From Pleurocapsales cyanobacterium LEGE 06147 (lineage in GTDB: Bacteria > Cyanobacteriota > Cyanobacteriia > Cyanobacteriales > Xenococcaceae): a DNA stretch of 46,121 nucleotides. The notes under the pieces were generated by a model, which ran no database searches, had not been told where the DNA came from, and saw only the letters and a program-made list of their open reading frames with translations. This document shows positions 37,179 to 44,896 of the stretch, piece after piece. The stretch's first letter is position 1. Each line of letters begins with the position of its first letter. The stretch covers positions 1-46,121 of the forward strand of contig JADEWQ010000043.1 of the NCBI GenBank assembly GCA_015207585.1. The letters are read 5' to 3'. The position numbers were made by a program, and so were the translations under genes.

Positions 37179-39083
37179 ATGATGAATCTAGATTTATCCC
37201 CAATTTGGATTTCTTTAAAAACAGCAATTACTGCCACTGCGATCGCATTTGTGTTGGGAATTACTGCTGCACGTTGGATGTTAGTCTATCGAGGCAAAGC
37301 AAAAAGTTTAATTGAGGGATTTTTTACTGCACCTTTAGTTCTTCCCCCTACCGTAGTTGGGTTTCTTCTCTTATTACTCTTCGGCAAAAACGGATTTTTA
37401 GGGCAATTCTTACAACTATTTAACTTCACAATTATTTTCTCCTGGTACGCTACAGTGATTGCTGCTACGGTAGTTGCGTTTCCTTTGATGTATAAAACTG
37501 CCCTCGGCGCATTCAAACAAATAGATGACAATCTCCTTGCTTGTGCCAGAACTTTAGGAGCTTCAGAATGGCGAGTTTTCTGGCAAATCATGCTCCCTCT
37601 AGGTAAACCTGGATTAATTGCTGGTACTTTACTCTCTTTTGCTCGCGCTTTAGGAGAATTCGGCGCAACCTTAATGTTAGCAGGTTCTATCCCTGGTAAA
37701 ACTCAAACAATTCCGATCGCCATTTTCTTTGCTGCCGAAAGTGGTGCGATGGATAAAGCCTTGTTTTGGGTATTGGTAATCTTGACGATTTCCCTGGGTG
37801 TAATTATTGCCGTTAATTATTGGACAGAGAATGCAGAAGTGCAGGGGGGTAGGGGCGGTTTGCGAACCGCCCTTACAGGGAGTTGGAGAGGTAGAAGAAG
37901 TTTTGGTTTAGTAAAAAACATTTTTGCTGGTTTAGGAAATCAAAAGATTGCGCCTCATCGAGAAAATGCGAACTATTCCCTACCACAACATCCAATCGAA
38001 TTAACTGTCGAGATTCAAAAACAACTCCGTGACTTCTTCTTAGACGTATCCTTTACAGTAGATCGAACCCCGTTAGGATTATTAGGTGCTTCTGGTTCGG
38101 GGAAAAGTACGATTGTTAGATGTATAGCAGGATTAGAATCTCCAGATCGAGGCAGAATTGTCTTAAATGGTAGAATTTTATTTGATTCTGAGAAAAGAAT
38201 TAATTTACCACCACACGATCGCGCCTGTGGATTTCTGTTTCAAAATTATGCTCTTTTTCCTCATCTGACTGTTGCCGAAAATATTGCCTTTGGAATGCCT
38301 CCTGATGCATCCTCTCGAACAATTAAACAGGAAGTAGAACAACAACTCCTAGCTGTAGACTTGGCAGAAATGGCTGACTGCTATCCAGGCGAACTCTCAG
38401 GCGGACAACAGCAAAGAGTTGCCCTAGCCAGAGCTAAAGCTAATAAACCAGAGATATTACTTTTAGATGAGCCTTTTTCTGCTTTAGATACTCACCTACG
38501 AGACAAACAAGAAAAATTACTCCAAAAAACCCTAATTACTTATCAAGGCGTAACCCTCTTTATTACCCATAACCTGGAAGAAGCCTATCGCGTTTGTCCT
38601 AATTTATTAATAATCGATCGAGGAATTGCGATCGCCCATGACTCCAAACAAAATATCTTTGAACATCCTCAAAGTTTTAGAGTCGCCCAGTTAACGGGTT
38701 GTAAAAACTTTTCTCGTGCTGTCGCTATTTCTGCTCAAATTATTCAAGCCCTTGATTGGAATTGTACCCTAGAGGCGATTGAACCAGTATCATCCTCTAT
38801 TAATTACCTGGGTATTCGCGCTCATCAACTCCTTTTTCCCGAAACAAACACAGAAGCTAATACTTTTCCCTGTTGGTGGGCAACTATTAGCGAAACCCAA
38901 CATCGCATGACTTTATATCTTAAATTACACCAGCCTCCTGAAACTCCCGAAGACTATCATCTGCAAGCAGAGGTTTTTAAAGAAAAATGGCTAGAACTTA
39001 AAAGTCGTCCCTATCCCTGGTATATTCAACTTCATCCTTTACGGTTAATGTTGTTATCCGATGAAAAATTCAAGAAATTGTAA
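37179..39083 (+). CDS. modBC: fused molybdate ABC transporter permease/ATPase ModBC
   Basis: A 634-residue fusion. Residues ~1-215 form the ModB permease with five to six helices and the EAA loop (ACARTLGASEWRVFWQIMLP LGKPG region). A linker of about 60 residues follows. From ~285 the ModC ATPase has Walker A GASGSGKST, Q-loop FQNYALFPHLT, signature LSGGQQQR, Walker B ILLLDEPFSALD and switch His in FITHNLEEAYR. The C-terminal 130 residues are a MOP/TOBE-like domain. Fused ModBC is known in cyanobacteria. The linker contains a 28-nt palindromic repeat read through in frame (around EVQGGRGGLRTALTGSWRG). It imports molybdate from ModA, for nitrate reductase or nitrogenase. Confidence 0.94.
   Translation: MMNLDLSPIWISLKTAITATAIAFVLGITAARWMLVYRGKAKSLIEGFFTAPLVLPPTVVGFLLLLLFGKNGFLGQFLQLFNFTIIFSWYATVIAATVVAFPLMYKTALGAFKQIDDNLLACARTLGASEWRVFWQIMLPLGKPGLIAGTLLSFARALGEFGATLMLAGSIPGKTQTIPIAIFFAAESGAMDKALFWVLVILTISLGVIIAVNYWTENAEVQGGRGGLRTALTGSWRGRRSFGLVKNIFAGLGNQKIAPHRENANYSLPQHPIELTVEIQKQLRDFFLDVSFTVDRTPLGLLGASGSGKSTIVRCIAGLESPDRGRIVLNGRILFDSEKRINLPPHDRACGFLFQNYALFPHLTVAENIAFGMPPDASSRTIKQEVEQQLLAVDLAEMADCYPGELSGGQQQRVALARAKANKPEILLLDEPFSALDTHLRDKQEKLLQKTLITYQGVTLFITHNLEEAYRVCPNLLIIDRGIAIAHDSKQNIFEHPQSFRVAQLTGCKNFSRAVAISAQIIQALDWNCTLEAIEPVSSSINYLGIRAHQLLFPETNTEANTFPCWWATISETQHRMTLYLKLHQPPETPEDYHLQAEVFKEKWLELKSRPYPWYIQLHPLRLMLLSDEKFKKL
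37849..37876. repeat. 28-nt palindromic repeat inside modBC
   Basis: The arms GTAGGGGCGGTT and AACCGCCCTTAC surround a 4-nt TGCG loop. It is translated in frame within the permease-ATPase linker. It has the same length and ends as the repeats at 32328-32355 and 39168-39195. Confidence 0.88.
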
Positions 39084-39167
39084 TCTTTTTTTGCAATCAA
39101 ATATTTTAAACATTAAGGAATTTCAAATATTGCGATCGGAACGTCAGAGTAAATTTGTCATTAGTTA

Positions 39168-39195
39168 GTAGGGGCGTATCGCGATACGCCTCTAC
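39168..39195. repeat. 28-nt palindromic repeat, GTA...TAC family
   Basis: The arms GTAGGGGCGTAT and ATACGCCTCTAC surround CGCG, so it is nearly self-complementary throughout. It lies in the spacer after modBC and is followed at once by AATGACC-type heptamer repeats (about 39200-39290). Confidence 0.88.
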
Positions 39196-39199
39196 ATTA

Positions 39200-39290
39200 G
39201 TCATTGGTATAAAGGACGAATGACCAATGGCAAAGGACACGCCGCTAGGCACAATACAAGTGACAAACAACAAATGACCAATGTTGCGGC
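39200..39290. repeat. heptamer repeat region (AATGACC/AAAGGAC type)
   Basis: Degenerate repeats such as TCATTGG, AATGACCAATGGCAAAGGAC and TGACAAACAACAAATGACC lie between the 28-nt palindrome and the operator-like inverted repeats upstream of the sigma factor gene. Confidence 0.7.
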
Positions 39291-39293
39291 TTG

Positions 39294-39360
39294 ACTTAAA
39301 CAACAAAAATATTGTTAAACTAAATTTTAATAACTTAAACAACAAAAATATTGTTTAAGT
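39294..39360. promoter_or_regulatory. two tandem operator-like inverted repeats
   Basis: The second copy (39333-39360) is a perfect inverted repeat, ACTTAAACAA then an 8-nt spacer CAAAAATA then TTGTTTAAGT. The first copy (39294-39321) has the identical left arm and spacer and a slightly altered right arm (TTGTTAAACT). They start 39 bp apart. No T-tract follows, so these are not terminators. They lie 190-250 bp upstream of the sigma factor gene and are candidates for the binding site of a dimeric repressor or activator. Confidence 0.5.
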
Positions 39361-39548
39361 CTGCTTCAGAAAGCGAATAAATTCAGCAGCATCATGGCTA
39401 GAGTTCTAACCAACAAAGCTTCAAGCTTTGATTTATCCAAACAGATAACAAAGAGAAACAAATTTAGAGATCTATCAATTGTGACCATAAAGCTTTTTGG
39501 TAATTGCCAAGACTGCAACTAACTACTCTCGATTGAAAAAAATTCAAA

Positions 39549-40514
39549 ATGATTCAGAACAAAAAATACTCCCAAGATTCGGTTCGGAATTATTTACAAA
39601 CAATTGGTGGAGTTCCATTGTTAAGGGGAGAAGAAGAGATTGAGCTTAGTCGTCAAGTCACCGATCTGCTACAACTAGAACGAATTCGCCAACAGTTAGC
39701 TGAGAAATTAGGGCGGCAGCCAAGCGATCGAGAATGGGCGCAAGAGGTTAATATGATGCTGCCTGCATTTCGTCGTCGTCTGTACTTTGATCGTCGAGCT
39801 AAAAACAAGATAATACAAGCGAATTTACGCTTGGTGGTGTTTATCGCTAAAAAATATCTCAAGCGTGGACTTTCATTACAAGATTTAATTCAAGAAGGTA
39901 ATTTGGGTCTGATTAAAGCCGTGGAAAAGTTTGAGCCAGAGAAAGGCTGCAAGTTTTCTACCTATGCTTATTGGTGGATTCGTCAGTCGATAATGCGAGC
40001 TATTGCCGAACAATCACGCACTATCCGCCTCCCAATTCATATTCACGATAAGCTATCGCTAATCAAGAAAACGTTCAAGCACTTATCTGAAAAACTGCAA
40101 CGTCAACCTAATGAAGTGGAGATGGCAGAATGTCTTAATATGACTGTCGAACGGCTTAGATTTCTGCTTAAAGTAGCTCAAGTACCTTTTTCTCTGGAAG
40201 TTCCTGTCGATCGAGAAGAAGATTCTCGCCTATTAAGCGAAGGTATTGAATCAGATATTCCAACACCAGAAGAGTGGATTGTTAAAGAGTTAAGACGTGA
40301 AAAGGTAAAAAATATTTTGAGTTATCTTAGCTCTCAAGAGCGAGATATTCTACGTCTGCGTTTTGGTTTAGACGACGGAGTGGTCAAGACTCCAGAAGAA
40401 ATCAGTCAAATTTTGAATCTTAGTCGAAAAGAAATTCATAAAATTCGGGGAAAGGCTATTAATAAGTTGCGCCGTCTCTGCCTTGGTTCTGATTTGGAAG
40501 AATATCTTTTCTGA
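39549..40514 (+). CDS. group 2 RNA polymerase sigma factor (RpoD family)
   Basis: A 321-residue primary-like sigma factor lacking region 1.1. Region 1.2 begins DSVRNYLQTIGGVPLLRGEE. Region 2 contains ANLRLVVFIAKKYLKRGLSL, QDLIQEGNLGLIKAVEKFEP and KFSTYAYWWIRQSIMRAIAE. Region 3 (IRLPIHIHDKLSLIKKTF) and region 4 (ERDILRLRFGLDDG) follow. Region 2.4 is conserved, so standard -10 elements should be read. The region 4.2 recognition helix is LSRKEIHKIRGKAI instead of the usual VTRERIRQIEAKAL, so -35 recognition is probably altered. Cyanobacterial group 2 sigma factors (SigB-SigE) serve nutrient and stress responses; I cannot assign which one. Tandem inverted repeats upstream suggest specific control. 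Confidence 0.93.
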   Translation: MIQNKKYSQDSVRNYLQTIGGVPLLRGEEEIELSRQVTDLLQLERIRQQLAEKLGRQPSDREWAQEVNMMLPAFRRRLYFDRRAKNKIIQANLRLVVFIAKKYLKRGLSLQDLIQEGNLGLIKAVEKFEPEKGCKFSTYAYWWIRQSIMRAIAEQSRTIRLPIHIHDKLSLIKKTFKHLSEKLQRQPNEVEMAECLNMTVERLRFLLKVAQVPFSLEVPVDREEDSRLLSEGIESDIPTPEEWIVKELRREKVKNILSYLSSQERDILRLRFGLDDGVVKTPEEISQILNLSRKEIHKIRGKAINKLRRLCLGSDLEEYLF

Positions 40515-40540
40515 AAGCAGAATTTTTGCCAGTGGTGATG

Positions 40541-40989
40541 CTAATTGAATTTTAATTGCCAACGCTGAGTTGCGATCGCTTTTTGTAAGTCTGCTAGTAT
40601 TTCTCTTGCCGATCCTCCTTCGGTTTTTTTCATGGGGTAGATCTTAGCTTGAATAACTTTTGCTGCTGCGGGTCCCCCTACAGAAACAATAAAGAAAACA
40701 TGGCAATCTTTGATTAAATTGACGTGATAACCGTTTTTATCATCAGATAGATCGGCTTTTAATGCGGACCTAATGTCAATTAATCTGGTTTCTGCGGCGG
40801 ATAATTGATAGATTTAGATAGCGCAGACAAGAACCAAAATGACCGTTTAACTGTTCGCCAATATTAGAAGCGATCGCCTAAATATTTTTGTAAGGCTTCG
40901 ATTAGTTTGCCTACGGATACTTCTGGCAATACCCTTGAAGCTAAGGCAATTCTCAGGGCTACTTCATTGGAAATAGGTTGGGTACTCAT
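40541..40989 (-). pseudogene. relic of a NifX/NafY-family FeMo-cofactor protein
   Basis: The first frame reads MSTQPISNEVALRIALASRV LPEVSVGKLIEALQKYLGDRF and stops at 40864. A second piece has the GEQLNGHFGSCLRYL motif of the dinitrogenase iron-molybdenum cofactor biosynthesis domain. A third frame continues with QLSAAETRLIDIRSALKADL, SDDKNGYHVNLIKDCHVFFI, VSVGGPAAAKVIQAKIYPMK and EGGSAREILADLQKAIAT, ending at TAG 40541-40543. About 70 residues between the first and second pieces are deleted, and there is a further frameshift after SCLRYL. The family binds FeMo-cofactor or its precursors. It is divergent from the beta-lactamase gene and stands 1.5 kb after modBC. Confidence 0.75.
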
Positions 40990-41042
40990 GATTTTATGCT
41001 CTAAAAATATAATGTCTATCGGCTTTAACGGGGAAATTTATC

Positions 41043-41885
41043 ATGAAAAAATTGCTGAGTCTGTCATTGCTGCTAGTTTTGGCTGTAGTTGGTAGTTGGT
41101 TTGTTCAAGAACATCAGGGTTATTCGCAAACTGAGCCAGCAATAGAGGAAACAGTTGATTTTAAGCAACATTTTGATGATTTAGGCGTAAATGGCTCGAT
41201 TATCATTTATGACCTCGATCGAGATAATTTTTATCAACACAATCCCAGTCGTAATAACACTGCTTTTCTTCCTGCTTCAACCTATAAAATTCCTAACTCT
41301 TTAATTGCTTTAGAAACTGGAGTCATTAAAGATGATGTCGCCGTTCTCACTTGGGATGGTATTGAAAGAGGTTTGGATGGTTCTCCCATTGAAGAATGGA
41401 ATCAAGATTTAAACCTCCGTCTTGCTTATAAGTATTCAGCCGTCTGGTTTTATCAAGTGCTGGCTCGTAGAATTGGTCATCAAAGTATGCAGGAATTTAT
41501 TAATCAAGTTCAATACGGCAATCAACAAATTGGTGCAAAAGAAGATATTGACAAGTTTTGGCTAGAGGGAGAATTAAGAATTACACCTCAACAGCAAATT
41601 GCCTTTCTTCGTCGTCTTTACCAAAATGACTTGCCTTTTTCTCAAAGAACTATCGATTTGGTGAAAGACATTATGATTGTCGAACAAACACCCGATTATG
41701 TCCTTCGCGCGAAAACGGGATGGGCTGTTTCTGTAACACCGCAAGTAGGTTGGTATGTGGGTTACTTAGAACAAAACGACAATGTTTATTTCTTTGCTAC
41801 CAATCTAGATCTGGTTTCCAAAAACGATCCAGCAGCAAGGTTAGAAGTTACTAGACTGTGTTTACAAGACTTAGGTCTTCTTTAA
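41043..41885 (+). CDS. class D (OXA-like) beta-lactamase
   Basis: A 280-residue exported serine beta-lactamase. The signal peptide spans about residues 1-29 (LLSLSLLLVLAVVGSWFVQE). All class D motifs are present: S79-T-Y-K82 (acylation Ser and the Lys that is carbamylated in the family), S132-A-V134, YGN at 158-160, a Trp at 173 and K224-T-G226-W. GWYVGYLE near 237-244 is also typical. It should hydrolyse penicillin-type or related beta-lactams in the periplasm, though cyanobacterial members could have another natural substrate. The ATG is well placed. It stands alone, without mobile-element marks, divergent from the NifX-like relic. Confidence 0.93.
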   Translation: MKKLLSLSLLLVLAVVGSWFVQEHQGYSQTEPAIEETVDFKQHFDDLGVNGSIIIYDLDRDNFYQHNPSRNNTAFLPASTYKIPNSLIALETGVIKDDVAVLTWDGIERGLDGSPIEEWNQDLNLRLAYKYSAVWFYQVLARRIGHQSMQEFINQVQYGNQQIGAKEDIDKFWLEGELRITPQQQIAFLRRLYQNDLPFSQRTIDLVKDIMIVEQTPDYVLRAKTGWAVSVTPQVGWYVGYLEQNDNVYFFATNLDLVSKNDPAARLEVTRLCLQDLGLL

Positions 41886-42162
41886 ACCAAACAAACTATC
41901 ATTAGTCCTTTGTCATTGGTTATTGGTCATTGGTTAACTGTTACTTTTTACTGTTTTCCTTGAATTACACTTATATCAGACTCCTTGAAAAATAAAGATT
42001 TTAGCTGCTTGTATTAATAGAATTAAGCCTGTACTCAAAACCATTAGCCTTATGTTTAAGACTATTGAGAAATTCGATCCAGATCGAGGGACGAGTATTT
42101 TTTTGAGTTAGTACGGGTATTTTAAAATTGCAAGTTAACTAGCTGGCGATCGCGTCTTAAAA

Positions 42163-42195
42163 GAAGGCAGAGGGCAGAAAGCAGAGGGCAGAAGG
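42163..42195. repeat. tandem purine-rich repeat (GGCAGAG/AAGCAGAG)
   Basis: AGGCAGAGGGCAGAAAGCAG followed by AGGGCAGAAGG: four imperfect copies of a purine-only heptamer with C at one position, directly before a hairpin. Confidence 0.75.
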
Positions 42196-42197
42196 TC

Positions 42198-42228
42198 AAT
42201 TAAAAGTAGATTTTGACTACTTTTAATT
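42198..42228. repeat. perfect 12-bp inverted repeat
   Basis: AATTAAAAGTAG (42198-42209) and CTACTTTTAATT (42217-42228) surround a 7-nt loop. There is no T-tract after the stem on the forward strand apart from the stem itself. It could be a bidirectional terminator between the beta-lactamase and Uma2 genes or a repeat end. Confidence 0.6.
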
Positions 42229-42350
42229 AAGCGATCGACGAGTAACCTTTTACAAGCATTATCTAAGAAATAATTTTAGTTTAATTATTCATTCTATCGA
42301 TCGGTAAAATACGATCTAGGTAACGATGACATTTAATAGCAAATGAGGCT

Positions 42351-42914
42351 ATGGTTACAACTCCATCTAAACCCATTACTCTAGAAGAGTTTTTGGCATT
42401 ACCAGAAACTAAACCCGCCAGCGAGTATATCGACGGGAAAATTATTCAAAAACCGATGCCTCAAGGAGAACACAGCACAATACAGGGAGAACTAATTATT
42501 GCTCTTAATGGCGCACTCAAACCACAGAAAATTGCTAGAGCTTTTCCAGAGTTAAGATGTACCTTTGGAGGACGTTCTATTGTCCCTGATGTAACTGTAT
42601 TTACCTGGAACAGAATTCCACGTCAAGATAACGGCAGAATAGCAAACGCTTTTAACATAGAACCAGACTGGACAATTGAAATCTTATCTCCCGAACAAAG
42701 CCAAACTAAAGTGACAAAAAATATTCTTCATTGTTTAGACAATGGCACGCAATTAGGATGGCTAATCGATCCTAAAGAACAGTCTGTATTAGTTTATTTT
42801 CGAGCGCAACAACCCGCATTTTTTGAAGCAGCAACAGATGTTTTACCCGTACCTGATTTTGCCAAAGCTTTTGAGTTAACTTTAGGAGAATTATTTGGTT
42901 GGTTATTGGAATAG
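42351..42914 (+). CDS. Uma2 family endonuclease-like protein (DUF820)
   Basis: A 187-residue Uma2/DUF820 protein, full length for the common subtype. The start is PSKPITLEEFLALPETKPAS, followed by EYIDGKIIQKPMPQGEHSTI with the conserved Glu and Asp-Gly-Lys. The PD-(D/E)XK-like core includes FGGRSIVPDVTVFTW and WTIEILSPEQSQTKVTKNI with the Glu and Lys. The ending GWLIDPKEQSVLVYFRAQQP is typical. The family is restriction-endonuclease-like in fold, but its biological role is unresolved. It is distinct in subtype from the Uma2 gene at 10110-10769. It lies beside a toxin-antitoxin pair in an accessory region. Confidence 0.9.
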   Translation: MVTTPSKPITLEEFLALPETKPASEYIDGKIIQKPMPQGEHSTIQGELIIALNGALKPQKIARAFPELRCTFGGRSIVPDVTVFTWNRIPRQDNGRIANAFNIEPDWTIEILSPEQSQTKVTKNILHCLDNGTQLGWLIDPKEQSVLVYFRAQQPAFFEAATDVLPVPDFAKAFELTLGELFGWLLE

Positions 42915-43109
42915 TAAAATTATCGATTGGAACTTTAGAAAGTTGAGTAAATTGCGACTCACTTTATCAAAAAAAAACAAATATCTTATCATTAAATGAA
43001 AAAATTGTTGGACTCGAACGAGTTTTGCTTTACCGTCTTTGGGAGACTGAAGATAAGAAGTCAAAGACAGGTAAATCAGACTTTCTTAGATGATTTTAAC
43101 TGCAAGAAA

Positions 43110-43616
43110 TTAAATTCGCTCGCGACTCGCAATAATCGTTTTGATTGGCAATATAAGCGAACATTCTGCATCTTTTAAAGGAATAAAGCCATATTTTAGG
43201 TAAAAATTTCTAGCTTCTTCATACATAGCATCTACCCTGACAGCAAATATCCCCATTTCTGAACTAATACGAACTGCACGAGATAAAACGTGCATCAGCA
43301 AAACTTTACCTAAGCCTTTCCCTTGCATCTTCTTATCCACTGCTAATTGTCCAATTAACATCACGGATGCGGGATATTTCGGTAGTTTTTGATTTAAAGA
43401 ATCTGGAATATTAGCAAATTCTATACTTAAAGCACTGGTGCAATAGTAACCTGCAATTTCTTTGCTATTCTCAAACGTCGCTACAAAAGTAATAGAATAC
43501 CGTTTTTTCTGATTTTGCCAAGCATACTTCTTTAAATAGTCGTTAAGTTGTGGTTTCCCACAGTCAAAAGCTGACTTGTCAAAACTTTTGTCAAGAGGAC
43601 TAAAAATCCATCGCAC
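43110..43616 (-). CDS. GNAT acetyltransferase toxin (TacT-like)
   Basis: A 168-residue GCN5-type acetyltransferase of the type II toxin group (TacT/AtaT-like), which in studied cases acetylates the amino group of charged tRNA and stops translation. The N-terminal part has FDCGKPQLNDYLKKYAWQNQ, the typical FxCGxxxLDxFL motif. The acetyl-CoA loop is KMQGKGLGKVLLMHVL, and the C-terminal YLKYGFIPL helix-strand follows. The catalytic Tyr would be in this last segment. It lies 5 bp downstream of the DUF1778 gene, and this pairing is what identifies it as a toxin. Confidence 0.9.
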   Translation of the reverse strand: MRWIFSPLDKSFDKSAFDCGKPQLNDYLKKYAWQNQKKRYSITFVATFENSKEIAGYYCTSALSIEFANIPDSLNQKLPKYPASVMLIGQLAVDKKMQGKGLGKVLLMHVLSRAVRISSEMGIFAVRVDAMYEEARNFYLKYGFIPLKDAECSLILPIKTIIASRERI

Positions 43617-43621
43617 CCTGT

Positions 43622-43897
43622 TTATACCTCGTACTCTTGTTGAAATCCTTTCATAGCTTCAACTAAATCTTGGTTTGGTTTTGGCGGATTGGCTATTAAG
43701 GATAAAAATAAATCTCTGTCTCGATCCGACAACACTAATTTTTGATGTTTGGCGATATCCGCTTTAGCTATTTCTAAACAGTTAGCTAGTAAATAGGCAC
43801 TTAAACTAATGCCTTTAATGGAGGCTGCGGTTTCTAATAATTCTTTCTGTTCTTTACTAACCCTGAGATCGATGCGGTTGGTTTTTGATGCAGACAT
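43622..43897 (-). CDS. DUF1778 antitoxin (TacA-like, RHH)
   Basis: A 91-residue antitoxin. The N-terminal ribbon-helix-helix (RIDLRVSKEQKELLETAASI, KGISLSAYLLANCLEIA) binds the operon's own promoter. The C-terminal tail (LSDRDRDLFLSLIANPPKPN, EAMKGFQQEYEV) wraps around and blocks the GNAT toxin in known pairs. It is first in a two-gene operon with the toxin, as is usual. The operator should lie in the AT-rich stretch just upstream, 43900-43970, where TTTTATTTTAAAATACTGG is visible. Confidence 0.92.
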   Translation of the reverse strand: MSASKTNRIDLRVSKEQKELLETAASIKGISLSAYLLANCLEIAKADIAKHQKLVLSDRDRDLFLSLIANPPKPNQDLVEAMKGFQQEYEV

Positions 43898-44156
43898 GAA
43901 AAACGCAATGGAAAATAACTACAGGTTAATTTTATTTTAAAATACTGGTAAAAGTACACACAAAATAAATTACTAAACCGCGTTTACTTTACTAATACAC
44001 CTCACGATTTGAGACGGGAACAGGCGGTCAGGCTTCGCCTGGCTGCGGAGCAGATCGCGCCTTATTAGCTCAGATTCTTCTTGAGTAGTTCGGCAGAAAC
44101 CATTTTCGGAACTTTAGGAATTTTAGTAACTTGCGTACCGTAGAGCGGATATCTTT

Positions 44157-44189
44157 GCGATCTCAGAGTGCCTCGCTTTGCGAGATCGC
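44157..44189. repeat. palindromic repeat, CGCTTTGCG family
   Basis: GCGATCTCAGAGTGCCTCGC followed by TTTGCGAGATCGC: a 33-nt element with GCGATCTC and GAGATCGC at its ends and a CTCGCTTTGCGAG hairpin. It resembles the element in the Hstk kinase frame (25972-26007) and the one at 45094-45128. Confidence 0.75.
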
Positions 44190-44325
44190 TAATTAAAAGA
44201 CAAGTAATACCAAATCCGATTCTGAAAACATACTTTTCGTTTAGGAGTTTTAATTAGGCTAAAAAGCTTCTGCCCAATAACAATTGGCAGTGCTGCTCCG
44301 CAATCTGAATGGAACGCAGTTATTA

Positions 44326-44366
44326 ATTGCGAATTGCCAACTGCGAACTGCGAACTGCGAATTGCC
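44326..44366. repeat. heptamer repeat (GCGAACT/GCGAATT type)
   Basis: GCGAATTGCCAACTGCGAAC, then two further near-identical units. About five copies of a 7-bp unit (T/A)(A/C)TGCGAA; a third heptamer class in the window. Confidence 0.75.
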
Positions 44367-44896
44367 TTTACCCAACTTTTAAATGTTGTATTTCAACAGG
44401 ATTTAGTATAAATCGGGCTTTCCCAGATTATCTTAACTGCAAGAACCTCTTAAACAAGATAAATGACCGGGATTGTTAGCTGCTAATTAGTGTTGTGGTG
44501 CACAGGAGAATACTGAATTGCCATGCATGTCATTAATCTTGCGATACCCAAGGCTTAAAATATTCTCAGCGAACCAATTGCTGCCGAGCAACGAGCTCTT
44601 TGGGTGCTTTCGCACACCACAGATCGAACTACTGTCCTAATCGATCATCTCCTGGGTGTTTTCGGACTCACCAATCACCTTGAAGAACGAGTGCAATACC
44701 TTTGTATCGAGCAAGATAACGTTCCCAATCATTAGATTTAATGCAGCGATCGCTAATTAATTTAATAACAAAAAACGAGTGACAAAGGACAAATAACAAG
44801 CAACTCAACAAAACTTTATCCCTAAACATGAGCTACCTCAGAGACGAGACTGAAACTTGATGTCACAGTAAGAGTATCGAGTTGGGGATAAGACTC

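Larger units (their letters stand above)
41886..42350. other. 465-bp spacer with three repeat structures
   Basis: No gene is seen. The spacer holds an AATGACC-type repeat in reverse orientation (TCATTGG units, 41900-41935), a purine heptamer repeat of GCAGAGG units (42163-42195) and a perfect hairpin (42198-42228). The rest is AT-rich. Confidence 0.6.
43898..44896. other. 1-kb degenerate spacer rich in repeats
   Basis: No intact gene is supported. It holds the toxin-antitoxin promoter, GC-rich palindromic repeats near 44020-44060 and 44157-44189, a GCGAACT heptamer array (44326-44366) and an AATGACA-type repeat near 44765-44800. On the reverse strand, about 44065-44160 reads SQRYPLYGTQVTKIPKVPKM and ends LLKKNLS, possibly the 3' end of a lost gene. 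On the forward strand 44559-44735 is open for 59 codons (EPIAAEQRALWVLSHTTDRT onward) with higher GC than its surroundings, which I cannot assign. Confidence 0.45.

Noticed and set aside
42096-42110. Possible transposon end near the T-run upstream of the GCAGAGG repeats
   Set aside because: No paired inverted end or target duplication could be found.
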